Assembly: GCF_900323885.1 (NCBI RefSeq)
Contig: NZ_OOHJ01000018.1
Coordinates: forward strand, 992,001 to 1,056,000
Source: [Actinomadura] parvosata subsp. kistnae
GTDB lineage: Bacteria; Actinomycetota; Actinomycetes; Streptosporangiales; Streptosporangiaceae
Reading direction: 5' to 3'
Length of the DNA: 64,000 nucleotides
In this document: positions 1-11,900 of the stretch, one piece after another
How the letters are laid out: the number at the start of each line of letters is the position of its first letter
How positions within the stretch are numbered: the first letter of the stretch is position 1
Translations under genes and position numbers: made by a program
Notes under the pieces: generated by a model
Seen by the model: only the letters and a program-made list of their open reading frames with translations
What the model was told of the DNA's origin: nothing
Databases searched by the model: none

Positions 1-2510
1 GCGAGCAGGGGGTGGGCGGGGACTACGCGGACCGTGTAGCCGAAGGCGCCCGTGCGGTCGAGGGGGACCGTGCCCGTGTAGTGGGCGCGGCCGTCGTCGT
101 CCACCGAGCGCACCGTGAGCTTCGCGTACGACGGGTGCACCAGCTCGTCGTGCGGCCCGACCTTCCCGTACGCGGCCTCCACCAGCACGTCGTCGGCCTC
201 CAGGTCGCCCAGCGCGATGGTGGCGTGCAGCTCGGCGGTGGCGCCGACCTCCGGGGTGTCGCCCACGCCGGCCGCCTCCACGTGCTCGACCCGCACGCCC
301 GGCCAGGCCCTGGTGACCCGGACCCGCCAGGCGGCGAACGTCTTGGCGGGGGCGTAGGCGTCGGCGCTGAGCGCGCGGGCGGAGGCGGCGGCCGGGTTGT
401 AGAGGTCGACGACGTAGTCGCGCAGCATGCGCCCGGCCAGGACCTTCGGCCCGAGTGAGGTGAGCGTGTGCTTGACCATCTCCAGCCAGCGCCGCGGCAG
501 CCCGTCGAGGGCCCGGTCGTAGAACCGGTCGGACACCTCGTGCTCGATGAGGTCGTACAGGGCGGCGGCCTCCAGCTCGTCGCGCCGGTCGGGGTCGTTG
601 ACGCCGTCGGCGGTGGGGATGGCCCAGCCGTTGGTGCCGTCGTACCACTCGTCCCACCAGCCGTCGCGGATCGACAGGTTGAGGCCGCCGTTCAGGGCGG
701 ACTTCATGCCGGACGTGCCGGACGCCTCCAGGGGGCGCAGCGGGTTGTTCAGCCACACGTCGCAGCCCTGGACCATGAGCTGGCCGAGCGCCATGTCGTA
801 GTCGGGCAGGAACACGATCCGGTGCCGCACCTCGGGGCGGTCGGCGAACTTGACGATCTGCTGGATGAGCTTCTTGCCGCCCTCGTCGGCGGGGTGCGCC
901 TTGCCGGCGATGACGATCTGGACCGGCTTGTCGGGGTCGAGCAGCAGCTCGGTGAGCCGTTCGGGGTCGCGCAGCATGAGCGTGAGCCGCTTGTACGACG
1001 GCACCCGCCGGGCGAAGCCGATGGTCAGCACGCCGGGGTCGAGGGCGTCGTCGATCCAGCCCAGCTCGGCGTCGGAGGCGCCGCGCTCGCGCCACGAGCG
1101 GCGCAGGCGTTCCCTGGCTCCTTCGACGAGCCGGCGGCGCAGCACGCCGCGGATCTCCCAGATGTCGGCGTCGGGGATCTTCTGGATGGCGTCCCAGCCG
1201 CGGGCCCGCTCGAGGAGGGAGGGCACCTCGCGCCCGGCCAGCTCCATGAGCTCCCTGCCGACCCAGGTGGGAGCGTGCACGCCGTTGGTGATGGAGCCGA
1301 TCGGCACCTCGTCGAGGTCGAATCCCGGCCAAAGATTCTTGAACATCTCCCGGCTGACCTCGCCGTGGAGCTGGGACACGCCGTTGACCCGCTGGGCGAG
1401 GCGCATGCCCATGACGGCCATGTTGAAGCGGCCGGGGTCGGCTTCGGCGCCCAGCGCGAGGATGCGCTCGACCGGGACGGTCGGCCAGGCGTTGGCGCCG
1501 CCGAAGTGCCGCTCGATCATGTCGATGGGGAAGCGGTCGATGCCGGCGGGCACGGGGGTGTGGGTGGTGAAGACGGTGCCGGCGCGGACGGCCTCCAGGG
1601 CCTCGTCGAAGGTCAGGCGGGCCTCGGTGAGCTCGCGGATGCGTTCGAGGCCGAGGAAGCCGGCGTGGCCCTCGTTGGTGTGGAAGACCTCGGGCTCGGC
1701 ATGGCCGGTGATCTTGCAGTAGGCCCTGATGGCGCGCACGCCGCCGACGCCGAGCAGCAGCTCCTGCATGAGCCGGTGGTCGGTGCCGCCGCCGTAGAGG
1801 CGGTCGGTGACGTCGCGGGCGGCGGCGTCGTTGTCGGCCACGTCGGAGTCGAGCAGCAGCAGCGGGACGCGCCCGACCTGCGCCACCCACACCTGCGCGT
1901 GCAGGACGCGCTCGTCGGGCAGGGCGATGCGGATCTTGACGGGGGCGCCGTCGGCGTCCTTCAGCAGGCTCAGCGGCAGCCCGCCCGCGTCTAGAGACGG
2001 GTAGTGCTCCAGCTGCCAGCCCTCTGGCGACAACGACTGAGTGAAGTAACCGTGGCGGTAGAGCAGGCCGACCGCCAGGATGGGCACGCCGAGGTCGCTG
2101 GCCGCCTTCAAGTGGTCTCCGGCCAGGATGCCGAGGCCGCCCGAGTATTGGGGCAGCGCGGCGGCGATGCCGTACTCCGGCGAGAAGTAGGCGATGGCCC
2201 GCGCGCTGTCGGGCAGCGTCTGGTACCAGCGTGGCGAGGTCATGTATTCGCGCAGGTCGTCGGCGGCGTCGGCGAGGCGGCGCAGGAAGCGCCGGTCGGC
2301 CGCGAGCTCGCTCAGCCGGGCCGGTGTGACGGCGCCGAGCAACGCCACGGGATCGTGCCCGACCTGCTCCCACAGGGCGGCGTCGACCTCCGCGAAGAGG
2401 TCCATCGTCTCCGGGTGCCAGGACCAGCGGAGATTGTGGACGAGCTCGCCGAGGGCGGCCAGCTCCGCGGGCAGGACGGTGCGGACGGTAAAACGGCGGA
2501 TAGCTCTCAC
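1..2510 (-). CDS. glgP: Alpha-glucan (glycogen) phosphorylase, 3' end cut off by window edge
   Basis: Releases glucose 1-phosphate from alpha-1,4-glucan in the cytoplasm. The GTG start at 2510 gives an N-terminus with the NLRWSWHPETMDLF motif of the DUF3417-containing actinobacterial phosphorylases. The PLP site lies near 690-730 and reads EASGTSGMKSALNGG, with the Schiff-base lysine codon at 702-704; it is followed by the conserved stretch NLSIRDGWWDEWYDGTNGW. About 836 codons are present; the family is about 850, so only a few C-terminal residues are missing. The gene diverges from glgE, so storage-glucan breakdown and synthesis share a 243-bp control region. Identification is confident; the end lies outside the window. 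Confidence 0.94.
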   Translation of the reverse strand, partial: MRAIRRFTVRTVLPAELAALGELVHNLRWSWHPETMDLFAEVDAALWEQVGHDPVALLGAVTPARLSELAADRRFLRRLADAADDLREYMTSPRWYQTLPDSARAIAYFSPEYGIAAALPQYSGGLGILAGDHLKAASDLGVPILAVGLLYRHGYFTQSLSPEGWQLEHYPSLDAGGLPLSLLKDADGAPVKIRIALPDERVLHAQVWVAQVGRVPLLLLDSDVADNDAAARDVTDRLYGGGTDHRLMQELLLGVGGVRAIRAYCKITGHAEPEVFHTNEGHAGFLGLERIRELTEARLTFDEALEAVRAGTVFTTHTPVPAGIDRFPIDMIERHFGGANAWPTVPVERILALGAEADPGRFNMAVMGMRLAQRVNGVSQLHGEVSREMFKNLWPGFDLDEVPIGSITNGVHAPTWVGRELMELAGREVPSLLERARGWDAIQKIPDADIWEIRGVLRRRLVEGARERLRRSWRERGASDAELGWIDDALDPGVLTIGFARRVPSYKRLTLMLRDPERLTELLLDPDKPVQIVIAGKAHPADEGGKKLIQQIVKFADRPEVRHRIVFLPDYDMALGQLMVQGCDVWLNNPLRPLEASGTSGMKSALNGGLNLSIRDGWWDEWYDGTNGWAIPTADGVNDPDRRDELEAAALYDLIEHEVSDRFYDRALDGLPRRWLEMVKHTLTSLGPKVLAGRMLRDYVVDLYNPAAASARALSADAYAPAKTFAAWRVRVTRAWPGVRVEHVEAAGVGDTPEVGATAELHATIALGDLEADDVLVEAAYGKVGPHDELVHPSYAKLTVRSVDDDGRAHYTGTVPLDRTGAFGYTVRVVPAHPLL

Positions 2511-2714
2511 GTTTCTGCACCCTACGGGCTAGGAGGGACCTCTGAGTCCTTCACCCTCATGAAGGCCGTTCAAACCCCTTCCGGGAACAAGCATGAAGAG
2601 GGACTATTGGGGCAACTTTCCAGGTTGTTGGGCTCTCCCGTAGACACTCTCGGGAGGTCTATCCGCTGCTGTCCACAATTTACATGCAAGGATCGTTCCT
2701 GCCAGGGAAGCCTC

Positions 2715-2737
2715 CGGCGGCACCGGGAGTGCCGCCG
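2715..2737 (+). promoter_or_regulatory. Hairpin in the glgE leader
   Basis: Two perfect 9-base arms (CGGCGGCAC and GTGCCGCCG) around a 5-base loop end 16 bases before the glgE ATG. The 243-bp glgP/glgE divergent region holds no other obvious structure, and no good Shine-Dalgarno sequence precedes glgE. A role in translation control is inference. Confidence 0.4.
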
Positions 2738-2753
2738 CAAACTCTCGAATGCG

Positions 2754-4871
2754 ATGATCGGACGAATTCCCATCACGGACATCTCCCCCGTCGTCGACTG
2801 CGGGCAGTGGCCCGCCAAGGCGGTCGCCGGCGAGACCTTCCAGGTCTCGGCGACCGTGTTCAGAGAGGGCCACGACGCGGTGGCCGCCGGCGTGGTGCTC
2901 ACCACGCCCGACGGCCAGCGCGGCCGCCTGAAACCGATGCGTGAGCTCGCCCCCGGCACCGACCGGTGGGGAGTCGACGTGAGCCTGCCCGCCGAGGGTG
3001 ACTGGCTGTTCCGCGTGGAGGCGTGGAGCGACCCGATCAGCACCTGGCTGCATGACGCCGAGATCAAGATCCCGCGCGGCATGGACGTCGATCTGATGTG
3101 CGAGGAGGGCGCGCGGCTGTTCGAGCGCGCCGCCAAGGCCGTGCGTGCCGCCGACTGCCCCAACGGCACCCCGGCGACCGCGAGTGGCACTCCGGCCGCC
3201 GCGAACGGCGGAAAGGCCGCCGGGAACGGCACGCGCAAGCAGGGCGGCAACGGCGACAGCGCCTGCGGTCACCGCGCGGCGCTGCTGTCGGTCGCGGCCA
3301 GGCTGCGGGACGAGGAGCTGGACCCGCGGGCCCGGCTCTCGATCGCCCAGCTCCCCGAGACGGCCGCGCTGCTGGAGGCGCACCCGTTCCGGGAGCTGGT
3401 GACCAGGTCGAAGTCCCACAAGATCAGGGTGGATCGCCGCAGGGCGCTCTACGGCTCCTGGTACGAGTTCTTCCCGCGTTCAGAGGGCGCGGTGGTGAAC
3501 GAGCACGGCATCTCCAAATCCGGAAATTTCCAGACAGCGGCGAAGCGGTTGCCCGCGATCGCCAAGATGGGCTTCGACGTCGTCTACCTGCCGCCCATCC
3601 ACCCGATCGGCACCACGTTCCGCAAGGGCCGCAACAACACGCTCAGCCCCGAGCCCGACGAGCCCGGCTCGCCCTGGGCGATCGGGTCGGAGGACGGCGG
3701 CCACGACGCGGTCCACCCCGACCTCGGCACGATCGAGGACTTCGACGAGTTCGTGGGCCGGGCCAAGGAGCTGGGCCTGGAGATCGCCCTCGACTTCGCC
3801 CTGCAGTGCTCCCCCGACCACCCGTGGGTCAAGGAGCACCCGGAGTGGTTCACCATCCGGGCGGACGGGTCGATCGCGTACGCCGAGAACCCGCCGAAGA
3901 AGTACCAGGACATCTACCCGATCAACTTCGACAAGGACCCGGAGGGCGTCTACAACGAGGTCAAGCGGGTGCTGCGGCACTGGATGGACCACGGCGTGCG
4001 CATCTTCCGGGTGGACAACCCGCACACCAAGCCGGTGGCCTTCTGGGAGCGGCTGCTGGCCGACATCCACCGCACCGACCCCGACGTGCTCTTCCTTTCG
4101 GAGGCGTTCACGAGGCCGGCGATGATGCGCGCCCTGGCCAAGACCGGCTTTCACCAGTCGTACACGTACTACACGTGGAAGAACTCCAAGTACGACGTGG
4201 AAACGTATCTCACGGAGCTCGCCCACGAGACTTCCTGCTATCTGCGGCCGAACCTGTTCGTCAACACGCCGGACATCCTGCACGAGTACCTGCAGCACGG
4301 CGGCGTCCCCGCGTTCAAGATCAGGGCCGTCCTGGCGGCGCTCGCCTCGCCCACCTGGGGCGTCTACTCCGGGTACGAACTCTTCGAGAATGTCCCGGTA
4401 CGCCCGGGCAGCGAGGAATACCTGGATAGCGAGAAATATCAATACAAACCGCGCGATTGGGCTGCGGCAGAGCGTGAAGGGCGGAGCCTGGCCCCCCTCA
4501 TCACGCAACTGAATTTGTTCCGAAGAGCGCATCCGGCGCTTCAGGAATTGCGTAATCTACGGTTCCATAGGGTCGACCAGGCGGACATCGTCTGCTTCTC
4601 CAAACGACTCCCGGGCGCCTATGACACGGCCACACGAAGGCACGGGCTGGGCGATGTCGTTCTGGCGGTCGTCAACCTGGATCCGCACCACACCCACGAG
4701 GCGACGGTAGACCTCGACCTGCCCGCCCTCGGCCTCGACTGGAACGCCGAGTTCGTCGTCGACGACGAGCTGTCGGGCGAGTCGTACCGGTGGGGGCAGC
4801 GTAACTACGTGCGCCTCGACCCACACATCCAGCCAGCCCATATTCTCACCGTACGAGCCGCGCCACGGTAG
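2754..4871 (+). CDS. glgE: Alpha-1,4-glucan:maltose-1-phosphate maltosyltransferase
   Basis: GH13_3 enzyme that extends alpha-1,4-glucans with maltosyl units from maltose 1-phosphate. The chosen ATG gives 705 residues beginning MIGRIPITD, as in homologues; the open frame continues upstream but without family similarity. Domain order: an N-terminal beta domain, an Ala/Gly/Asn-rich low-complexity linker at residues about 140-165, then the GH13 barrel. The nucleophile is Asp421 (RVDNPHTKP) and the acid/base is Glu450 (FLSEAFTRP); their 29-residue spacing matches characterised GlgE. It is the first gene of glgE-treS-mak. The low-complexity linker is an embellishment that other GlgE proteins usually lack. 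Confidence 0.95.
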   Translation: MIGRIPITDISPVVDCGQWPAKAVAGETFQVSATVFREGHDAVAAGVVLTTPDGQRGRLKPMRELAPGTDRWGVDVSLPAEGDWLFRVEAWSDPISTWLHDAEIKIPRGMDVDLMCEEGARLFERAAKAVRAADCPNGTPATASGTPAAANGGKAAGNGTRKQGGNGDSACGHRAALLSVAARLRDEELDPRARLSIAQLPETAALLEAHPFRELVTRSKSHKIRVDRRRALYGSWYEFFPRSEGAVVNEHGISKSGNFQTAAKRLPAIAKMGFDVVYLPPIHPIGTTFRKGRNNTLSPEPDEPGSPWAIGSEDGGHDAVHPDLGTIEDFDEFVGRAKELGLEIALDFALQCSPDHPWVKEHPEWFTIRADGSIAYAENPPKKYQDIYPINFDKDPEGVYNEVKRVLRHWMDHGVRIFRVDNPHTKPVAFWERLLADIHRTDPDVLFLSEAFTRPAMMRALAKTGFHQSYTYYTWKNSKYDVETYLTELAHETSCYLRPNLFVNTPDILHEYLQHGGVPAFKIRAVLAALASPTWGVYSGYELFENVPVRPGSEEYLDSEKYQYKPRDWAAAEREGRSLAPLITQLNLFRRAHPALQELRNLRFHRVDQADIVCFSKRLPGAYDTATRRHGLGDVVLAVVNLDPHHTHEATVDLDLPALGLDWNAEFVVDDELSGESYRWGQRNYVRLDPHIQPAHILTVRAAPR

Positions 4872-4917
4872 AAACTGAATTCAGCGGGGAGTCTTCAACG
4901 TGTGTGACAGCGCCTCC

Positions 4918-4943
4918 CTCATGAGCCTCCTGCGAGGCGGCTC

Positions 4944-4948
<5 letters not shown>
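4918..4948 (+). promoter_or_regulatory. Hairpin covering the treS start codon, with an 8-codon upstream frame
   Basis: Two perfect 10-base arms (CTCATGAGCC and GGCTCATGAG) enclose the space between glgE and treS. The treS ATG at 4944 lies in the 3' arm. An ATG at 4921 in the 5' arm opens an 8-codon frame (MSLLRGGS) whose TGA overlaps the treS ATG as ATGA. The treS Shine-Dalgarno (GAGG at 4934-4937) is in the loop. Whether the mini-frame is translated is not known. Confidence 0.45.
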
Positions 4949-6644
<1,696 letters not shown>

Positions 6645-6647
6645 GCC

Positions 6648-7979
6648 GTGCTTGACGAGCTCCTTGCCGCATGGATCAGTCGTCAACGATGGTTCGGCGG
6701 CAAGGGGCGCCCGATCGACGAGTTGTCGATCGACTCGGACGTCGAGCTGACGCCCGGGCTCAGGCACCTGATCGTCGCCGTCTGGCAGGAGGGCTCGCGC
6801 GATCGCTACCAGATCCTGCTGGGCGAGCGGGACGACCTGCCCGACCGCCTCGCCCACGCCCTCATCGGCACCGTCGGCGACCGCAAGCTCTACGACGCCG
6901 TGCACGACTCCGAGCGCATGAGCTGGCTGCTCGACGGCATGGCCCGCGACGAGACCCGCAGCGGCCTGCGCATGCGGCACGTGCCCGGCGTCACCATCGA
7001 CACCGCCCCGCGCAGCCTCGTGCTCGGGGCGGAGCAGTCCAACACCTCCCTGGTGTACGGGGACGCCTACATCTGCAAGCTGTTCCGCCGGCTCATCCCC
7101 GGCGTGAATCCCGAGCTGGAGATCATCACCGCGCTGGCGGCCAGGGACGCGCCGCACATCGCCCAGCCGTACGGGTGGATCGAGACCGACCTCGACGGCA
7201 CCGGCACCACGCTCGCGATCATGCAGGAGTTCCTGACGCCCGCCAACGACGGCTGGGACCTCGCGCTGGCCAGCGTGCGCGACCTGTACGCCTGCCTGCC
7301 CCAGGTGCCGGCCGGCGAGGCGGGCGGCGACTTCGCGGCCGAGGCGCTGCGGCTGGGCAACGCCACCGCCCGCGTGCACCACGAGCTGGCCGCCGCCTTC
7401 CCGACCAGCGTCATCGAGATCCACGAGGTCAAGCGCATGGCCGAGGGCTTCAGGCGGCGGCTCGGCCGGGCTGTGGCCGAGGTGCCCGAGCTGCGGCAGC
7501 ACGTGAGCGCCATTGAGCACGCCTACCACCAGGTCGAGCTGCTCACCAACGAGGTGCCTGTGCAACGGGTTCACGGCGACTACCACCTCGGCCAGGTCAT
7601 GCGCACGCCGACCGACTGGATCATCCTCGACTTCGAGGGCGAGCCAGGGCAGCCGCTCGCCGAGCGGCGGGCGCTGTCCTCACCGCTACGGGACGTGGCG
7701 GGCATGCTGCGCTCGTTCGACTACGCGGCCAGGCACCTGCTGGCCGGGCACCCCGAGGCCGACGGGCTGGAGCCCAGGGCCCAGGAGTGGGCCGACCGCA
7801 ACCGGGCCGCCTTCCTCGACGGCTACACCGAGGGCGGCGGCGTCATCACGCCGGCGGACGCGGCGCTGCTGCGCGCGTTCGAGCTGTCGAAGGCGGTCTA
7901 CGAGGTCGTCTACGAGGCCCGCAACCGACCCTCGTGGATCTCGATCCCGCTCGCCGCCTTCCGTCCACGCGCGACCTGA
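6648..7979 (+). CDS. mak: Maltokinase
   Basis: Phosphorylates maltose to maltose 1-phosphate with ATP, the donor for GlgE. The GTG at 6648 follows GGAGGAG with normal spacing and gives 443 residues. The N-terminal cap contains the ISRQRWFGGKGRPI motif of the Pep2/Mak family. The C-lobe has the kinase catalytic loop VHGDYHLGQV and the metal-binding ILDFEGEP; FELSKAVYEVVYEARNRP is the family's C-terminal signature. The 3-base gap to treS implies a functional TreS-Mak pair, whose products form a complex in mycobacteria. Confidence 0.94.
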   Translation: MLDELLAAWISRQRWFGGKGRPIDELSIDSDVELTPGLRHLIVAVWQEGSRDRYQILLGERDDLPDRLAHALIGTVGDRKLYDAVHDSERMSWLLDGMARDETRSGLRMRHVPGVTIDTAPRSLVLGAEQSNTSLVYGDAYICKLFRRLIPGVNPELEIITALAARDAPHIAQPYGWIETDLDGTGTTLAIMQEFLTPANDGWDLALASVRDLYACLPQVPAGEAGGDFAAEALRLGNATARVHHELAAAFPTSVIEIHEVKRMAEGFRRRLGRAVAEVPELRQHVSAIEHAYHQVELLTNEVPVQRVHGDYHLGQVMRTPTDWIILDFEGEPGQPLAERRALSSPLRDVAGMLRSFDYAARHLLAGHPEADGLEPRAQEWADRNRAAFLDGYTEGGGVITPADAALLRAFELSKAVYEVVYEARNRPSWISIPLAAFRPRAT

Positions 7980-7997
7980 TGCGCGTCCCGGAGCTGG

Positions 7998-8849
7998 TTA
8001 GAGCTCCTCGATCAGGCCCGACAGCCCTTCGTGGCCCAGCCCCCGCGCGGTGCGCTGGTCGATGACGGCCTTCAGCGGCAGCAGCAGGTCCGGCTTGACG
8101 CCCTGCTCGTAGAAGGTCTGCACCAGGTTCGCCACGCCCGCCCGGTTGATCTCCAGGTTGGAGACCTGGGTGCTGTGGTCGCCGGAGGCCATCTTCTCGG
8201 CCCACTGCGGCTGCTGCGCGGCCATCGCGTTCAGCCACGGCACCAGCAGCGACGGCACGAAGTCCGTCAGCGGGTAGCCGGCCGACCTGACCAGCGCGGC
8301 GGCCTCCAGCAGGCCGGCGATCTGGCCGTACATGCCGGTCAGCATGGCCAGGTCCAGCAGCGGCGCCATGCCGGGGTCGTCCCCGGTGAAGCGGGGCTCG
8401 GCCATGGCGGACAGCGCGCCCTCGTACCGCTCGAAGGCCGTCCTGGAGCCGCTGTAGAGGATGAGCGCGCCCGGCTGGGCGATCATCTGGGGGACGGCCA
8501 TGATGCCGCCGGCCACGTACTCGCCGCCGCGCCCGGCCACCCACTCCGCCGTCTCGCGGGCCTCCGAGGGACGCCCGGTGGTGAGGTTGGCGATCACCCG
8601 CCCCTCCAGCGACGCACCCTCCAGCGTGGCCCTCACGGACGGGTAGTCGAGCAGGCAGGTGATCACCAGCGGGCTCGCCGCGACGGCCTCCTCGGGGGTG
8701 GCCGCCTGCTTGGCGCCCTTGGCGAGCAGGGGCTCGGCCTTGGCGGGCGTCCGGTTCCACACGGTGACCTGGTGGCCGGCGGCCAGCAGGCTCTCGGCGA
8801 GCGCGGTGCCCATGAGGCCGAGCCCGAGCAGGGAGATGGTTTCCGACAT
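7998..8849 (-). CDS. NAD(P)-dependent oxidoreductase, imine-reductase / beta-hydroxyacid dehydrogenase type
   Basis: A 283-residue protein with an N-terminal Rossmann fold (ISLLGLGLMGTALAESLL, residues about 5-22, and the NADP-type VWNRTPAKAE near 32). The C-terminal helical domain (SLLVPWLNAMAAQQP region) resembles the NADPH-dependent imine reductase/reductive aminase C-terminal domain rather than that of classical 3-hydroxyisobutyrate dehydrogenase. Substrate unknown. It converges on mak with an 18-base gap and diverges from the SARP gene, so it may be a target of that regulator. Confidence 0.75.
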   Translation of the reverse strand: MSETISLLGLGLMGTALAESLLAAGHQVTVWNRTPAKAEPLLAKGAKQAATPEEAVAASPLVITCLLDYPSVRATLEGASLEGRVIANLTTGRPSEARETAEWVAGRGGEYVAGGIMAVPQMIAQPGALILYSGSRTAFERYEGALSAMAEPRFTGDDPGMAPLLDLAMLTGMYGQIAGLLEAAALVRSAGYPLTDFVPSLLVPWLNAMAAQQPQWAEKMASGDHSTQVSNLEINRAGVANLVQTFYEQGVKPDLLLPLKAVIDQRTARGLGHEGLSGLIEEL

Positions 8850-8909
8850 TTCAGCGTTCCTTAGGAAGTGTTCCGAGAGGGTCTTGCTGCGGCCAGCCTG
8901 CTCGGGGGC

Positions 8910-8938
8910 GGTTATGGTCGGGTTCTGAACGGGTTATG
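8910..8938 (+). promoter_or_regulatory. Probable SARP operator: three heptamers at 11-bp spacing
   Basis: GGTTATG at 8910, GGTTCTG at 8921 and GGTTATG at 8932 are direct repeats at exactly 11-bp steps. Direct heptamers on one face of the helix are the known binding pattern of Streptomyces antibiotic regulatory proteins. The site lies just upstream of the SARP ATG (8947) and between two divergent genes. Confidence 0.6.
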
Positions 8939-8946
8939 GGGGGCGG

Positions 8947-11900
8947 ATGCGGTTCGGGGTGCTGGGCCCGCTGGCGGTGTGGACGGCGGACGGACGGCCG
9001 GTCCAGGTGCCCGAGGTCAAGGTCAGGGCGCTGCTGGCGGGGCTGCTGATCCAGGCGGGGCGCACCGTCTCCGCCGACCGGCTGATCGACGACCTCTGGG
9101 GCGAGCGGCCGCCCGCCGACGCCCCGGCGGCGCTGCGGGTGAAGGTCTCCCAGCTGCGCCGGGCGCTGGGCGATCGGGAGCTGGTCGCCTACCGGGCGCC
9201 CGGGTACGTGCTGCGCGCCGACCCCGAGTCCGTGGACGCCGGGCGGTTCGAGTCGCTGCTCCTGCGCGCCCGGCAGGCCGGCGACCTGGAGACGCGGGCG
9301 TCGCTGCTGCGCGAGGCGCTCGGGCTGTGGCGGGGCGGCGCCTACGCCGAGTTCGCCGACGAGCCGTTCGCCCAGGCCGCCGTGGCCCGGCTGGAGGAGC
9401 AGCGGCTCGTCGCGATGGAGGAGCTGGCCGAGACCCGGCTCGAACTCGGCGAGCACGCGCCGCTCGCCGCCGAGCTGGCCGAGCTCGTCGCCGCGCATCC
9501 GCTGCGCGAGCGGCTGCGGGCCGTGCACCTGAAAGCCCTCTACCGCGCCGGACGGCAGGGCGAGGCGCTGGCCGGGTACGCGGACCTGCGGCGACGGCTG
9601 GCCGGCGAGCTCGGGCTGGACCCCGGGCCCGAGCTGGCGGCGCTGCACCAGGCGATCCTGGAGCAGGACCCGTCGCTGGAGGCGCCCGCCGCGCGGCCCC
9701 GTACGAACCTGCCCGCGCCGCTGACCGGCCTGATCGGGCGGGACGAGGCGGTGGCCGAGGTACGGGCGCTGCTGCGCGCCAACCGGCTGGTCACGCTCAC
9801 GGGCCCGGGCGGCGTCGGCAAGACCCGCCTCGCGCTGGCCGCCGCGTCGGAGGCCGAGGGGTTCGAGGGCGGGGTGTGGCTGGTGGAGCTGGCCTCGCTC
9901 GGGGCCGGGGCGCAGGTCGTCGAGGTGGCCGAGGTGATCGCGGGCGTGCTGGGCCTGCGCGACGACGTGCCGGGCCTTCGGGACGACGCGCCGGGCTGCA
10001 TCACCGAGCGCCTGCCCGCCGTCCTCGCGGCCCGGCCCACGCTGCTCGTCCTGGACAACTGCGAGCACCTGGTCGAGCAGGTCGCCACGCTGGCCGGCCG
10101 GCTGCTGCGGGCCGCCCCCGGGCTGCGCGTGCTGGCCACCAGCCAGGAGTCGCTGCGCATCGAGGGCGAGGCGTTGTGGAGCGTGCCGCCGCTGGGGCGC
10201 GAGGCGGCGGTGCAGCTGTTCACCGCGCGGGCGGGGATCGAGCCCGACGGCGACGTGGCGGAGATCTGCGCGCGGCTGGACGGCATCCCCCTGGCCCTGG
10301 AGCTGGCCGCCACGCGGATGCGGGCGCTGACCCCGCGCCAGCTCGCCGAACGCCTCGACGACCGCTTCCGGCTGCTCGCCTCCGGCCTGCGCGGCGCCCC
10401 GGCCCGGCAGCAGACGTTGCGCGCCATGATCGACTGGAGCTGGGAGCTACTGACGGGCGCCGAGCGGGTGGTGCTGCGGCGCCTGGCCGTGCACGCCGAC
10501 GGCTGCACGCTGGAAGCGGCCGAGGACGTCGCCGCCGAGCCCGGCCTCGACGTGCTCGACCTGCTGGCCCGCCTGGTGGACCGCTCCCTGGTGGTCCGCA
10601 CGGCGGGACTCGCCGCCCCAGGCCCTCGACCGGACACGGCGGGGCTCACCGCCCCGGGCCCTCGACCGGAGGCGGCGGGGCTCACCGTCCCAGGCCCGCG
10701 GCCGGAGGTGGCCGGGCCGCGGTACCGGCTGCTGGAGTCGGTGGCCGCGTACTGCCAGGAGCGGCTGGCCGAGGCGGGCGAGCTGGAGAGCGTGCGGCTC
10801 AGGCACGCGCGCCACTACGCTGCCCTGGCCGCCCGGCTGGAGCCGGCCCTGCGCGGAGCCGGGCAGGGGGCGGCGCTCGCCCGGCTCGACGCCGAGGCGG
10901 CCAACTTCAGGACGGCCCTGGACACGGCGGTCAAGGCGAGGGCGGCGGCCGAGGCGCTGACGCTGGTGAACCATCTGGCCTGGTACTGGGTGCTGCGCGG
11001 CCGGCTGGGCGAGGCCCGCCGCGCCCTGTCGGTGGCCCTGTCAGTGGCGCCGCCGGGCGACCCGGCCACGGCGCAGGCCGAGGTGTGGCGGGCCGGGTTC
11101 GAGCTGCTGGCGGGCCGCCTCGTACCGCTGGACCCGGGTTTGTTCGCGGCGATCGAGGAGCCGCTGGCGAGAGCGCGGGCGCGGTGGTTCACCGGGTTCG
11201 CCCTGTTCGGGTACGACGACCTGTCCGCGAGCCAGGAGCTGGTGGAGACGGCGCTGGCCGAGTTCCGGCGGCTCGGCGACGACTGGGGCACCGCCGCCGC
11301 GCTGACCCTGCTGGGCCGGCACGCGGCGATGCGCGGCGACCTCGCGGCGCTGCGGGACAGCGCCGAGCAGGGGCAGGCCCTGTTCGCGCGGACCGGCGAC
11401 CGGTGGGGCGAGCTGCGCGCCGCCGAGAACCTGGGCACGCTGGCCGAGATCACCGGCGACTACGACCAGGCCACCGCGCTGCGCCTGGAAGCCCTGGCCA
11501 TCGCCGAGGACCTGGGGCTGGCCACCTCGGTGTCGGAGGCGCTGTCGCGGCTGGGCCGGATCGCCCTGCTGAAGGGCGACCACGTACGTGCCGACGACTA
11601 CCACGAGCGGGCCAGGCGCCTGGCGGCGGAGCAGTCGAACCGGCCCGCCGAGGAGTTCGCCGAGCTGGGTCTGGCGTTGAGCGCGCGCCGTCAGGGCCGG
11701 CTGGACGAGGCGGAGCGGCGGCTGCGGGCCTGGCTGGGCTGGGTGAAGGACGTCTCCGGCGACCCCGGGGCGGCGCTGATCCTGGCCGAGCTGGGGTTCG
11801 TGGCCGAGCTGCGCGGCGACGCCGCCCAGGCGCTGGACCTGCAACGCCAGGGGCTGGCGGCGGCCCGCAAGGTGGGCGACCCCCGGGCGAGCGCGCTGGC

